A stretch of DNA of 64,000 nucleotides from Leptospira yanagawae serovar Saopaulo str. Sao Paulo = ATCC 700523. GTDB lineage: Bacteria; Spirochaetota; Leptospiria; Leptospirales; Leptospiraceae. The position numbers and the translations under genes were made by a program. Under the pieces are notes generated by a model. That model ran no database searches and was not told the DNA's origin. It was given only the letters and a program-made list of their open reading frames with translations. Positions 35,922-46,992 of the stretch are shown here, piece after piece (the stretch's first letter is position 1; every line of letters starts with the position of its first letter). The stretch lies in assembly GCF_000332475.2 (NCBI RefSeq), contig NZ_AOGX02000032.1:1-64000 (forward strand), written 5' to 3'.

Positions 35922-36233
35922 ATGGCACTTACAGAAATCAATGACGCCAATTTCAAACAAGAAACTGCAAATGGCGTGGTTTTAGTAGATTGTTGGGCAG
36001 AATGGTGTGGACCTTGTAGAATGGTAGCCCCTGTTCTTGACGAACTATCGCAAGAAATGGCGGATATCAAAATTACAAAACTAAACGTTGATTTCAACCA
36101 GAAGACAGCGCAGGAGCTCGGTATCCAATCCATCCCTACCCTTCTTCTCTATAAAGATGGAGTTTTAGTAGACAAAGCAATTGGTGCTTTACCAAAACCG
36201 CAAATTAAAAAATTTATAGAAAATCACAAGTAG
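35922..36233 (+). CDS. trxA: Thioredoxin
   Basis: A 103-residue classic thioredoxin. The redox site is WAEWCGPCRMV, with cis-Pro in IQSIPTLLLYKDG. The buried Asp (VLVDCWAEWCGPC) and the C-terminal GALPKPQIKKFI are present. It reduces disulfides in the cytosol with thioredoxin reductase, which is not in the window. AAAGGAG lies 12 bases before the ATG. The phosphodiesterase-like gene starts 18 bases after its stop, so the two may be cotranscribed. Confidence 0.97.
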   Translation: MALTEINDANFKQETANGVVLVDCWAEWCGPCRMVAPVLDELSQEMADIKITKLNVDFNQKTAQELGIQSIPTLLLYKDGVLVDKAIGALPKPQIKKFIENHK

Positions 36234-36251
36234 GAAATAAATTATCCCCTA

Positions 36252-38405
36252 ATGGTCAGTTCCGAACCGAATGGTTTTACAGCACTCCCTAGAGGGGGAT
36301 ATTTAGTCGATACTTCAGAAGGGTACATCCAGTTCGGATCCCCTCCTGAAACAATTAAGGACACCATGGGGCTCGAAAAGAAGACCCCTCTGGTGTTTGT
36401 CCTCCCAAACAAGTTTTTCCATGTGGAAAAAGGCATCTCCATTGCCGAACTTGAATTCCCTATTTACTTTAATTTCTTCTTTCGTGGTGGCAAAAAAACC
36501 TTTATCGTTTGTTCCCCTGAGCAAAAAGAACAGCTAACCATTGTTCTCGGGGAATCACTTATGGGACCACAAGAACTAAACCTCTCTTCCGAGTTCATCG
36601 ATGGTGCTGAAAGTTTTGGTTTCCCGGATATCAAAGCCGAAATGGCTTATTTTAGAAGTTATAAATCGATGGAAGAGGTTGTGGAGTTTGTTTTGTTTGA
36701 TGATTCCCACAAAGCAAAGTTTGGTGGAATCACCATTGAACAACTTCCCTCCAATGAATTCCTTGTAGTCGATGGTGAAAAAAAAATCAAAATCCCTGGT
36801 GAAGTGGACTTTCATGTCAAATACGATATCGGAAAACGATTGGAAGAACCTTTCCAACCACCACTCATCGGCATCACTTGTCTTGGACCCTCACATGGAT
36901 TTGATCCCACAGACAACACTTCTGGATTTATCATTTGGTTGAATGGCCAAGGGATCATGGTGGACCCACCTGTAAACTCAACGGAATGGTTACGGGAATC
37001 CAATGTAAATCCAAAGTTTATCAACTCCATCATCCTCACCCACTGCCATGCGGACCATGATGCCGGAACCTTTCAAAAAATCTTGGAAGAATCCAAAATC
37101 ACCATTTATGCAACGGCAACGGTGATGGAATCGTTTCTTAAAAAATACTGTAGTCTAACAAAGATTCCACGAAAAGAAATCACAGATTTGTTTGATTTTA
37201 TCCCAGTTGTGATTGGAAGACCCACCATCATCAACGGTGGTGAATTTTACTTTCACTATGCATTACATTCCATTCCTTCTGTTGGATTTGAATTCTTTTT
37301 CCAAGACCAATCCTTTTATTATACATCTGACCATTTAAATGATCCAGAAGCCTTCGAAGACATGTACAAAAAAGGAGTTTTACCAGAATCCAGGTACCAA
37401 TTCCTAAAAGACTTTCCATGGGATCGCAAAATCATTTACCATGAAGCGGGTGTCCCTCCCCTCCATACCAAAATCAGTTATTTGGCTTCCTTACCAGAAG
37501 AGGTGCAAAAAAGGATTACAGTTTACCACATTGCGGCAAAAGACATGCCACAAGGGAACCACCTAACTCTTGCTAAATTTGGAATTGAAAATACATTGTA
37601 CCCGGAGATCACTCCTCCCAAACACCAAGAGGCGTTCCAACTCTTAGAAATTTTATCTCAGATTGATATCTTCTCTGGATTTCCCATTGAGAAGGCAAAA
37701 GAATTTTTACAAATCGTAAAGGAAGAACGTTTCCGTCGTGGGGAACAAATCATCAAAAAAGGAACTCATGGGGATCGGTTTTTCATCATTGCCTCAGGGA
37801 ATGTTCGGTTTGAGGGACTTTCCAGTGACCATTCTGCTGTCAAACGGTATGGAACGTATGAATACTTTGGAGAAGCATCCCTGATCCTAGATACAGTGCG
37901 CCAAGCCGATGTGTATGCTGAGACAGATGTACTTGCCCTCACGATTGAAAAAACGAGATTTTTCCAGTTCATCCGCGGATCAAAACTCCACGAAAACCTC
38001 ATCAAACTGAATAGCATCCGAGAGACCAATACTTGGAAAACACTGACCGAGTCCCAAACCTTCCGTGGCCTTACCAGTTACCAAGTCACCCAACTCGAAC
38101 TGATTTTAAAACTAGAGACTGTCAAAAAAGAAGCCGTCCTCATCGAAGAAAACCAAACCTTCCAAAATGCCTATATCGTGAGGTCTGGAACCGTGGTGGT
38201 GATGCAAAACCACAAAACGATACGGGAACTGGGTGCTGGGGATTTTGTGGGTGAAATTTACTCTCTCACCAAAGGATTGCCTTCCCATTTCAGTTTCGTC
38301 GCTTGGCCAGGCACAGAACTCTATGTCCTTTCCCAAGAAGATGCCATCCAGTACATCAAGAAAAATCCTGGTGTCTACATGAAGCTGAACACTGTTTATA
38401 ATTGA
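36252..38405 (+). CDS. Metallo-beta-lactamase phosphodiesterase-like protein with two cyclic-nucleotide-binding domains
   Basis: A 717-residue cytosolic protein in three parts. Residues 1-200 are an unrecognised beta-rich domain. Residues ~210-465 form a metallo-beta-lactamase fold with the metal site HCHADHDAG (about 263-271), later His/Asp ligands in YTSDHLNDPE and HEAG. Two cNMP-binding domains follow (about 470-590 and 600-705), each with the F/Y-x-G-E/V-x-x-L phosphate-cassette region (YEYFGEASLI, AGDFVGEIYSL). Neither cassette shows the classic R-T/S-A after it, so ligand specificity is open. The layout resembles the cyclic-nucleotide-regulated phosphodiesterase Bd1971 of Bdellovibrio, which has one CNB domain. 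A self-regulated cAMP/cGMP hydrolase is the best guess. Confidence 0.8.
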   Translation: MVSSEPNGFTALPRGGYLVDTSEGYIQFGSPPETIKDTMGLEKKTPLVFVLPNKFFHVEKGISIAELEFPIYFNFFFRGGKKTFIVCSPEQKEQLTIVLGESLMGPQELNLSSEFIDGAESFGFPDIKAEMAYFRSYKSMEEVVEFVLFDDSHKAKFGGITIEQLPSNEFLVVDGEKKIKIPGEVDFHVKYDIGKRLEEPFQPPLIGITCLGPSHGFDPTDNTSGFIIWLNGQGIMVDPPVNSTEWLRESNVNPKFINSIILTHCHADHDAGTFQKILEESKITIYATATVMESFLKKYCSLTKIPRKEITDLFDFIPVVIGRPTIINGGEFYFHYALHSIPSVGFEFFFQDQSFYYTSDHLNDPEAFEDMYKKGVLPESRYQFLKDFPWDRKIIYHEAGVPPLHTKISYLASLPEEVQKRITVYHIAAKDMPQGNHLTLAKFGIENTLYPEITPPKHQEAFQLLEILSQIDIFSGFPIEKAKEFLQIVKEERFRRGEQIIKKGTHGDRFFIIASGNVRFEGLSSDHSAVKRYGTYEYFGEASLILDTVRQADVYAETDVLALTIEKTRFFQFIRGSKLHENLIKLNSIRETNTWKTLTESQTFRGLTSYQVTQLELILKLETVKKEAVLIEENQTFQNAYIVRSGTVVVMQNHKTIRELGAGDFVGEIYSLTKGLPSHFSFVAWPGTELYVLSQEDAIQYIKKNPGVYMKLNTVYN

Positions 38406-38456
38406 CCTCAATTCGCCATTTTTGTAACATTTCCATATCAAGGAGTCACAAATTTT

Positions 38457-39587
38457 ATGGAGCGTATCCTCCCCTTTACTGAAGAACACCAACAATTCCG
38501 CGAGATGGCTCGGAAATTTTTTGAAACAGAAGTCAAACCACACCACGAAGAATGGGAAAAAAACCACATTGTGCCAAAGGAAGTTTGGAGGAAAGCAGGG
38601 GAAAACGGACTGCTTTGTCCCGATGTTCCAACCGAATATGGTGGGTCGGGAGCCGATTTTCTATACAACATCATCATCATCGAAGAATCATCTCGAGTGG
38701 GAAACAGTGGTTTTTTCATTTCCCTCCACAATGACGTAATCGCTCCGTACATTTCGACCTATGCCAGTGACGAACAAAAGAAACGTTGGTTGCCAAAATG
38801 TGCTTCGGGTGAATCCATCCTTGCCGTTGCGATGACAGAACCTGGTGCTGGTTCCGATTTAAAATCCCTTCGTACGAGTGCAGTGGATAAAGGTGATCAC
38901 TTCGTTGTGAATGGACAAAAAACATTTATCTCTAATGGACAACTTGCGGACCTCATCATCACAGCTGTGAAACATGATAACGGAACCATTTCTCTTGTCA
39001 TGATCGAAGAAGGAATGAAAGGCTTCGAACGTGGCCGTAACTTAGATAAAATTGGTCTCAAAGCACAAGATACATCGGAATTGTATTTCAATGACGTGAT
39101 TGTTCCCAAATCCAATCTCATTGGTAAACAAGGACAAGGGTTTCGTTACCTCATGCAAAAACTAGCGCAAGAACGATTAGTGTTAGCAGTGGCAGCCGTG
39201 GAAGCAACACGACTTGTACAAACCATCACCCTCCAATACATCAAAGAACGAAAAGCATTTGGCCAAAAGATAGGATCTTTCCAAAATACAAAGTTCAAAA
39301 TGGCGGAGATGGCAACAGAACTTGAGATGGCGCAAGTTTTCTGTGACAAAGTGGTCATGGAACACATGAAAGGTGAAAATACAACGGCAGAAGCTTCTAT
39401 GTGTAAGTGGTATGCGACTGAGATGCAAAAACGCCATACAGATGAGTGTTTACAGTTCTTTGGTGGATACGGTTACATGATGGAATATCCAATTGCAAGA
39501 GCTTACCTCGATGCAAGGATCCAAACCATCTATGCGGGAACCACTGAGATCATGAAAGAAATCATTGGTAGAAGTTTAGGTTTATAA
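38457..39587 (+). CDS. Acyl-CoA dehydrogenase
   Basis: A 376-residue flavoenzyme for the first step of fatty-acid (or branched-chain acyl-CoA) beta-oxidation. Signature 1 is AVAMTEPGAGSDLKSLRTSA. Signature 2 covers QFFGGYGYMMEYPIARAYLD with ARIQTIYAGTTEIMKEII, in which the Glu of GTTEI is near the catalytic base position used in short/medium-chain members. AAGGAG lies 13 bases before the ATG. A strong bidirectional terminator follows. Chain-length specificity cannot be read by eye. Its nearest partner in fatty-acid breakdown is not in the window. Confidence 0.95.
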   Translation: MERILPFTEEHQQFREMARKFFETEVKPHHEEWEKNHIVPKEVWRKAGENGLLCPDVPTEYGGSGADFLYNIIIIEESSRVGNSGFFISLHNDVIAPYISTYASDEQKKRWLPKCASGESILAVAMTEPGAGSDLKSLRTSAVDKGDHFVVNGQKTFISNGQLADLIITAVKHDNGTISLVMIEEGMKGFERGRNLDKIGLKAQDTSELYFNDVIVPKSNLIGKQGQGFRYLMQKLAQERLVLAVAAVEATRLVQTITLQYIKERKAFGQKIGSFQNTKFKMAEMATELEMAQVFCDKVVMEHMKGENTTAEASMCKWYATEMQKRHTDECLQFFGGYGYMMEYPIARAYLDARIQTIYAGTTEIMKEIIGRSLGL

Positions 39588-39643
39588 AAACGAAAACTGG
39601 AGAGAAAACATAATTCATGTTTTCTTTCGATCGTGAATCCGAT

Positions 39644-39671
39644 AAAACCAGGCTTTCTGCCTGGTTTTTTT
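39644..39671. terminator. Bidirectional intrinsic terminator between acyl-CoA dehydrogenase and thiC
   Basis: A 9-bp stem, AAAACCAGG paired with CCTGGTTTT, around a 7-base loop, followed by a seven-T run on the forward strand. On the reverse strand it is preceded by A-rich sequence and followed by TTTTATC. It ends the forward dehydrogenase gene and probably the leftward thiC transcript as well. Confidence 0.88.
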
Positions 39672-39764
39672 ATCAGAACGTTCCAACTTCGTTTCAAAAA
39701 AAAGTAAGTAAACTGTAAAGAAAACTTACCTCGTCATATCCCATCATACTCTTTGGTTCTCCAC

Positions 39765-41354
<1,590 letters not shown>

Positions 41355-41432
41355 TTATCACAAACGTAAACATCAATAAAAACCATTTCTATGGAACATG
41401 GCCAATGACAGTTACTATGGAATATTTTTTTT

Positions 41433-41526
41433 CCGTTTCCCTTCGCAAGTATTACCAAGATCAGGTTCAAAAAGGGTATTTCTCAGCCGAATTTTTGGAA
41501 AACCAAAAACCTTAGGCACCCCTAAC
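41433..41526 (-). ncRNA. TPP riboswitch (THI element) upstream of thiC
   Basis: Read on the reverse strand, this leader contains GGGGTGCC, then CGGCTGAGAAATACCC, GAACCTGATCTTGG and TAATACTTGCGAAGGGAAA in the right order. These are the conserved blocks of the TPP aptamer (P1-P5). The P3 arm is a short hairpin near GGTTTTTGGTTTTCCAAAAA. It lies about 100 bases before the thiC start; the region between probably holds the expression platform, in which a TTTCC/GGAAA pairing around 41340-41430 could hide the ribosome site. It should lower thiC expression when TPP is abundant. Confidence 0.95.
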
Positions 41527-41535
41527 GGTTATCTC

Positions 41536-41565
41536 TTATCTCTTTGGATTCTCATTTTTTGACAA
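41536..41565 (-). promoter_or_regulatory. Candidate promoter for the thiC leader
   Basis: On the reverse strand TTGTCA (41565-41560) is followed after 18 bases by AGATAA (41541-41536), fair matches to -35 and -10 boxes. It sits directly ahead of the riboswitch. Confidence 0.4.
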
Positions 41566-41584
41566 CAAAATTAAGAGAAGTTGA

Positions 41585-43114
41585 TTATGGTTTCGTTCCA
41601 GATCCTTTGGTTTTATTTTTCCTTGGTAGATACTTTGCTTTCATTTGGTTGTATTTCACTTTTGAAAGGATATTTTTTTCCCATTCCGATGGAAATTCAT
41701 CCCCAATGAAAAAACGAAACAATCGATAGACAAAAGGCATTTGTTTCCAGTAAACAATGTTTTTGGCATCTCTGTATAAGTTTTTAAATCTTATGTTTGA
41801 CAAAAAACTTTTTTTCACGTTGGGGTATTTTTCCATGAGTGTTTCAAAGATGTATAGAGTGTGATCTCCATCATAATAATGTTCAATGGTTTTTTCCATC
41901 ACGATGTTTCCAGAGCTCACATCCTTTGAAAGGAAAACCCAATAAAAAGTTGAATTATAATAGTATTCACAAAACATCACATCATCTGCTTTCTGTAATT
42001 CTAAGATGACTCGGTCGTTACCCGTATACATAGCCTGATCAATTAACAAAAACCGACTGATAAAATTATCTCCCATCTTTAACATTGTATACAATATTTC
42101 AAAATGTTGTTTGGCTTCAATCGCTGCTTTTTCTTCTGATATTTTTTCCGCCTTGGTCGTTAATATCTGGTATATTTTCACAAATTCTAGAATCGGATAA
42201 TCTTCAAAAGAGAGAGTGGACTGAATGGTTTCTAGAAATTCGATTTGAGGCAGATAGGATTTGTTTCTAAGTTCATCAAACTTTGAATCCTTTATTTTCT
42301 CTTTCATTCCTTGATAACTTACTTTTAAACTTGGATCTAATTCGATGAGTTTTGGAACAATTTTCTCATCAAAAAATTTAGAGTATTCTAATTCTTTTTG
42401 AATCGCATCGGTGGTATCATAATAAACCCAACCGAGTATTGGCAAAAAAAAGTAAATTTCTGAATTGGTAAATCCATCTTCCAAGTATTGGATCAATTCA
42501 TCACGAAATTCTTGTTTGATTTCGAATGGAGATTCAAATTCGAATAACATGGTATTTATGATTGAAATGGGTTTTGTGTTTAAATCTTCCATCGCAATTT
42601 GGAAGAAGTCACTTGTTTCTTTTTGGAAGTTATCGACTAAAAAATTTTGTAAGTTTACAAAGGATCTAGCTGCGATGGCATTATAGGCAAAAGCATATTT
42701 TTCTTCGACCCGTTCTCCAGAATAGGAAACAATGGCTAACTCCACTTGTAATGGTTCCAGCAAACTAGGAAAGACAGGAATTTGGTTTGCAGAAACTTCT
42801 TCTTCTTTTCGGACCAAATAAAATATAGGCATTGCCAGTTCATGATCCAATAGATTTTGGATGAGTGAGACCATTCCCTTCCCATATACCTTAAGTTCAT
42901 TTTCTTTAATTGTCTCAGAATTGAGTTGGAATGCAAAATAACTTTGGTTTAGATCTGGAACACATAACTTCCGTAAACTTGCCAATACCTTTGCAGCTTG
43001 GTCTGTTAACATCAATTCCCTTTTATGGGAGTCAAACAAACTGTCCAAAAAGAGAGGTGTGTAAATTTTGAGTTGGTCTAAACGAGAAACTCCCGAAAGG
43101 CGGAAAAGCGACAT
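41585..43114 (-). CDS. Large cytosolic protein of unknown function
   Basis: A 509-residue protein with no recognised domain. It has no signal peptide or transmembrane helix. It is rich in Phe, Tyr, Lys and Glu, and looks like a mixed alpha/beta protein with a basic C-terminus (PRKNKTKGSGTKP). The start MSLFRLSGVSRLDQLKIYTP is the first ATG in frame. It is transcribed away from the PilZ gene region, with about 200 bases of empty sequence upstream. It is a good candidate for a lineage-specific family, but nothing in the sequence hints at its role. Confidence 0.65.
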   Translation of the reverse strand: MSLFRLSGVSRLDQLKIYTPLFLDSLFDSHKRELMLTDQAAKVLASLRKLCVPDLNQSYFAFQLNSETIKENELKVYGKGMVSLIQNLLDHELAMPIFYLVRKEEEVSANQIPVFPSLLEPLQVELAIVSYSGERVEEKYAFAYNAIAARSFVNLQNFLVDNFQKETSDFFQIAMEDLNTKPISIINTMLFEFESPFEIKQEFRDELIQYLEDGFTNSEIYFFLPILGWVYYDTTDAIQKELEYSKFFDEKIVPKLIELDPSLKVSYQGMKEKIKDSKFDELRNKSYLPQIEFLETIQSTLSFEDYPILEFVKIYQILTTKAEKISEEKAAIEAKQHFEILYTMLKMGDNFISRFLLIDQAMYTGNDRVILELQKADDVMFCEYYYNSTFYWVFLSKDVSSGNIVMEKTIEHYYDGDHTLYIFETLMEKYPNVKKSFLSNIRFKNLYRDAKNIVYWKQMPFVYRLFRFFIGDEFPSEWEKNILSKVKYNQMKAKYLPRKNKTKGSGTKP

Positions 43115-43312
43115 ACGTGCACCTACAACCCTAAAAAATGGGATTGGTTTGTTAAAGATGGATATAATTTACATTAAATGATGCTAGATTACAATTGGAA
43201 ATTCAGAATATAAGTAAAAACGAATTTTCAAAATCCAAAACTTTCTCTTTTTACGTATAAAACAATCATCCAATGGGTAATCTCTCTCAATTTAGAACAG
43301 TGTTATCCTTAT

Positions 43313-43684
43313 TTAACTCAAAACGCGATTTTGTCGAACCATCCGGTTCACATACACTTGTAAATCTTGTTTCCCTTTTGGACCCATAGCTGTAAACTGA
43401 ACACCGTATATGCCAGATTCTTTGGATTTTTTCCCAATTTGTTTGATCACACCTTTGGCCATAAAATCTGCCAAATCCCCTGGAAGTGCGACCAGGATTT
43501 CGACAGTTTCGTTCATATCCCATTCGTCAAAATGGTTGGGAGCTACGATCCCTACCCCACCCATACTGATGTCACTTGCATGCAAAACATCCAAAAGGGC
43601 AGTTCCCATCAAATGGATCTCCACTGGTTCATTTTCTAGGGGTTTGACACGGACATATTTCCGTTTTTCTTGGATTGGTGGCAT
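43313..43684 (-). CDS. PilZ-domain c-di-GMP-binding protein
   Basis: A single PilZ domain of about 120 residues. The two c-di-GMP motifs are intact: R-x-x-x-R (RKYVR, residues 8-12) and D-x-S-x-x-G (DISMGG). The end of the domain (YGVQFTAMGPKGKQDLQVYV) is normal. I prefer the ATG at 43684, giving MPPIQEKRKYVRV; a TTG at 43702 would add six residues. It should act as a stand-alone c-di-GMP receptor for motility or envelope control. No diguanylate cyclase is in the window. Confidence 0.88.
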   Translation of the reverse strand: MPPIQEKRKYVRVKPLENEPVEIHLMGTALLDVLHASDISMGGVGIVAPNHFDEWDMNETVEILVALPGDLADFMAKGVIKQIGKKSKESGIYGVQFTAMGPKGKQDLQVYVNRMVRQNRVLS

Positions 43685-43793
43685 TCCGAGAATTTGGCAC
43701 AAATTTCTTTGGTTGTAAACTAGGAAATTCTAGCTCCCTCAATTGTTAAGAAAGCATAGACCAAACTCCGATATTTGGTATGATAGGGTCTTC

Positions 43794-44951
43794 ATGAAAA
43801 CGCAAGTTATCACAATCAGTTTTGTTTTGGGTTGTTTTTTCCTTTCGCCAAGTCAAATGCAGGCGGGAGTCACCTGTTCTGGAGATGCTTGTACCATTTT
43901 ACCAACGACCATTCAATCCCAGATCAATAATTTAGACCAAGCCTTACAATTGCAATACACAGATAAGGTACTTACGACTATGTCTGAAGCTGCCGTTGTT
44001 TCCAACATCAATTCATCACTGATGGGACCTGGCCTTGTCAATCGTTTCCAGGTAGGTCTTGGTGTTGCAGTTGCTGGCCAACAAAAAGAAGACATCAATG
44101 TTGTGTACCAAAATTTAAGTTTTCAAAAACTTCCCAATGTGGGAGCTTCTGTTGCACCTAACTTCATTGTGGCGGTCAACTTAGGTTGGCTTATGGGTGG
44201 TGGTCCATCTGATACGGAACCAGAACTTAGGACATTTTTACATCGATTCAATTTATACTTACACGGATTCCAGTTTAACTTTGCCCAAGGGGACGTTCAA
44301 AAGGCAATTGAGGCCCAAAACAAAAACGTAGATTTGGGTGGTGATATCACAACGGGTGGATTTACGCTTCGTTACCATTTGATTGAAAACTATTCAGATG
44401 GAATTGGACTATTTGAATTCACCGGAATCTCTATGGGTCTTGGATTGCACTACCAACGCCAACTCATTGATGTTACCTACAACGATAATAAATCACAATC
44501 ACTAACGCTTGGGCCAGCAGTAGGGACTTGGGGTGGTGCCACTACATTTAACTATTCCAATACGGTCACAAGTGTCCCCATTGACCTTCGTACAGGATTT
44601 CGATTCTTTTACTTTTTTACCTTATTTGCCGGAGGAGGAACTTCTATGAACTTTGGAAGTTCTTCACTGAACCTTTCTCGTTCTGGCCCCCTCGTTCTGG
44701 CCTTGGATTCAAATGCCATTTCTTCCTCTCTTTCTGCCGAGGTCGCAGCACTCATCCCTGCTTCTGCAATAGGCCAAACAAGAACGGGAACTTTAACCAT
44801 GGATGTTAGCGGAAAGGCTCAAGCACCTAACACAACAAACTTTCTCATTGCGGGTTTGGAAATCAATGCTCTCGTCACCAAACTAACCGTCGAAGCAATT
44901 GTAGCGCAGAATGTACAATCCGTGATGGTTGGCGCAAAATTTGCCTTTTAG
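43794..44951 (+). CDS. Probable outer-membrane beta-barrel protein
   Basis: An exported protein of 385 residues with a signal peptide ending near MQA-GVTCSG. The mature sequence is rich in Gly, Asn, Thr and alternating hydrophobic strands (VNLGWLMGGG, GGFTLRYHLI, SMGLGLHYQRQL), and ends in AKFAF. A terminal Phe is typical of outer-membrane barrels recognised by the BAM complex. A pair of Cys in the first mature residues (CSGDAC) may form a disulfide. I do not recognise the exact family; a spirochaetal porin-like or adhesin-type protein is likely. An ATG at 43794 fits the signal peptide. Confidence 0.75.
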   Translation: MKTQVITISFVLGCFFLSPSQMQAGVTCSGDACTILPTTIQSQINNLDQALQLQYTDKVLTTMSEAAVVSNINSSLMGPGLVNRFQVGLGVAVAGQQKEDINVVYQNLSFQKLPNVGASVAPNFIVAVNLGWLMGGGPSDTEPELRTFLHRFNLYLHGFQFNFAQGDVQKAIEAQNKNVDLGGDITTGGFTLRYHLIENYSDGIGLFEFTGISMGLGLHYQRQLIDVTYNDNKSQSLTLGPAVGTWGGATTFNYSNTVTSVPIDLRTGFRFFYFFTLFAGGGTSMNFGSSSLNLSRSGPLVLALDSNAISSSLSAEVAALIPASAIGQTRTGTLTMDVSGKAQAPNTTNFLIAGLEINALVTKLTVEAIVAQNVQSVMVGAKFAF

Positions 44952-45072
44952 CCTTTCCTTTGGCACTCTTTTTGCAATTTACTGGGTAGGATCATTTTAG
45001 AACCAGTGTGGGATTTTCCTAACACCTTATGTTTAGGTTCTAAGCAAATTGCAAATGTTTTAGGAGATTCCA

Positions 45073-45696
45073 ATGGCACAAGTCATACAAGAAGTCAAAA
45101 AACCCATCCTACATATCTCTTGTGTCCCGAGAAAAGACACCACCCTGCTCAAAATTTCACTTTCCCAAGATGATTTGGGTATCCTTTACCGGGTCACCTC
45201 TGTCTTATTCCACCACAGGTGGGATATTTTAGAGGCAGTGGCAGAGACTGCCAGTGATGGGCATGTCCAGGATCTCTTTGTGATCCAAAGTTGGGATGGA
45301 AAGGAAATGACGGAAAGTCTTCTTTCCCAAATCAGAACCGACCTTTACTCACTTTTTTATGAAGGGAAATCAGTTGCGATGTACCTTAGAGAAAATGCAA
45401 AAGAAGAAATTCTAGTTCGTAAGATTGGAGATTCCGAAGCCTCACTCAAATTGTACAACCCAATCTCTTCTGATTTTACTGTGATGGATTTACGAATGAA
45501 GGATACCCCGGGAATTTTGTTCCAAATTACGGAAGCATTGTACCATTTAGGGATCGATATCATCAGCTTCACCGCCAATAGTTTTGATGGAAAAATCCGA
45601 GATAGTTTTTTACTTCGTACCTCTCTTACCGGAGACAAATTAGACGAAAAACTTATGTTTCCAATGCTTCGGGCAAAATTGGAATCCTTTCTTTAA
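45073..45696 (+). CDS. Double ACT-domain protein, GlnD C-terminus-like
   Basis: A 207-residue cytosolic protein with two ACT domains. The first is LSQDDLGILYRVTSVLFHHRWDILEAVAETASDGHVQDLFVI, quoted here only by its ends LSQDDLGILY and VQDLFVI (about 27-75). The second is MKDTPGILFQITEALYHLGI (about 140-200). The pattern matches the tandem ACT region of GlnD uridylyltransferase and plant ACR proteins, without any catalytic domain. It probably binds amino acids (perhaps glutamine) and regulates a partner. TTTTAGGAG lies before the ATG. It converges with the MFS gene with a 4-base overlap. Confidence 0.85.
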   Translation: MAQVIQEVKKPILHISCVPRKDTTLLKISLSQDDLGILYRVTSVLFHHRWDILEAVAETASDGHVQDLFVIQSWDGKEMTESLLSQIRTDLYSLFYEGKSVAMYLRENAKEEILVRKIGDSEASLKLYNPISSDFTVMDLRMKDTPGILFQITEALYHLGIDIISFTANSFDGKIRDSFLLRTSLTGDKLDEKLMFPMLRAKLESFL

Positions 45697-46973
45697 GTTG
45701 TTTTCTCTTGTTGTTTTCCTAATAAAATAGTAAAGACAATGAGTAGAACGAGTGATACGAAAAATGCGAAACTAGGTCCTTTTTGAAAGTATAACAAGGA
45801 AAAGGCGATTGGAGACACTGCCCTTCCCAGTGACCCAAAACTACGAAAGAGACCAAGGGACCTCCCTAGGTCTCCTTTTCCACTTTCGAGTGATGCAAAA
45901 GAAGACAAACCAGGATTCACTAAAGCACTTCCAAAAGCCAAAAAGAATAATGAAACGAAGAGGCCGGTCATCTCTGATCCAAAGAGAGTGAGTAAAGCCA
46001 TACCAAGTATAACAATCATTCCTCCATAAAGAGAAATTTTCTTTTCCGATATCTTTCCTGACAATCGCCTTACCACCCCACCTTGCACCAGTATGATGAT
46101 GATCCCAATGTATAAAAACGTAAATCCAATTTGTTTCGGTGAAAATGAAAATGTATCCGAAAGGAAAAAATTCACCACAAATTCAAATCCGGAAAAACTA
46201 AGAACAAACAATAGATTGAGTAAAGAGATGCGAACCAAGTTCCTAGATTCAATTTTCTTTAAGGATAAAAACGGATGGATTTCTTTATCAGGTATGGTTT
46301 GGGGTTTTGTGGAAGGTAAAAACAAATACACAAGCACCATGGAAACAAGAGAAACCAAAATGGCAAAAAAAGCAGAAGCAGGAAAAATAACAAACTCACC
46401 AGACAAAAAATAAGAATCTAAAAACGTCCATTGGGAACTAATCCCACCGAGCAGTGGCCCCATCACAAATCCTAAACCAATGCCAGCTCCTAAAAGTCCC
46501 ATACCCGCAGCTCTCGACTTTTCATCCGTTTGGTCTGCCATGGCCGCTGATGCTACGGATAAATTCCCACCCATCATCCCGGTGATAACGCGGCTTAACA
46601 CAAACATCCAAAACTGTGAAGAAAATAACCAGAGCAGATACCCAATGGTGTTACCGAGTGTGGTAAATAGTAAAATGGATCGTCTACCGGAAAGGTCAGA
46701 CAACCTACCCCAAACTGGTGCCGCTAAAAATTGTAATAAACTATAAATACTACCTAAAATACCACCAAACAATACAAAGGTGTATTTCTCTTCACCACCA
46801 AAAGATAACTCTTTTGCGAATGAGTAAAACAATCGAAAAAAAACATCGTCTCCTTTTGCTAAAAAAAACTCCAAGGTTTTTGGAAAAAGGGGAAATAAAA
46901 GGGAAAATCCCATCATATCCGTAAATACGATCAAAAATAAAATGAATTGGATTTTTTTAGGAGACTGACTCAT
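45693..46973 (-). CDS. Major facilitator superfamily exporter (TetA-like)
   Basis: A 12-helix MFS transporter. The loop 2-3 motif A is clear: GRLSDLSGRRSILL, as in the DHA1/TetA drug-export group. Helix 5 has GAGIGLGFVMGPLLGG, motif C of antiporters. I take the ATG at 46973 (MSQSPKKIQFILF) because the terminator of the upstream phasin-like gene lies at 47003-47026 and would otherwise be within the gene. Substrate unknown; proton-coupled efflux of a small molecule is likely. Confidence 0.9.
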   Translation of the reverse strand: MSQSPKKIQFILFLIVFTDMMGFSLLFPLFPKTLEFFLAKGDDVFFRLFYSFAKELSFGGEEKYTFVLFGGILGSIYSLLQFLAAPVWGRLSDLSGRRSILLFTTLGNTIGYLLWLFSSQFWMFVLSRVITGMMGGNLSVASAAMADQTDEKSRAAGMGLLGAGIGLGFVMGPLLGGISSQWTFLDSYFLSGEFVIFPASAFFAILVSLVSMVLVYLFLPSTKPQTIPDKEIHPFLSLKKIESRNLVRISLLNLLFVLSFSGFEFVVNFFLSDTFSFSPKQIGFTFLYIGIIIILVQGGVVRRLSGKISEKKISLYGGMIVILGMALLTLFGSEMTGLFVSLFFLAFGSALVNPGLSSFASLESGKGDLGRSLGLFRSFGSLGRAVSPIAFSLLYFQKGPSFAFFVSLVLLIVFTILLGKQQEKTT

Positions 46974-46992
46974 CAGAACAAATCTCTGGGAA

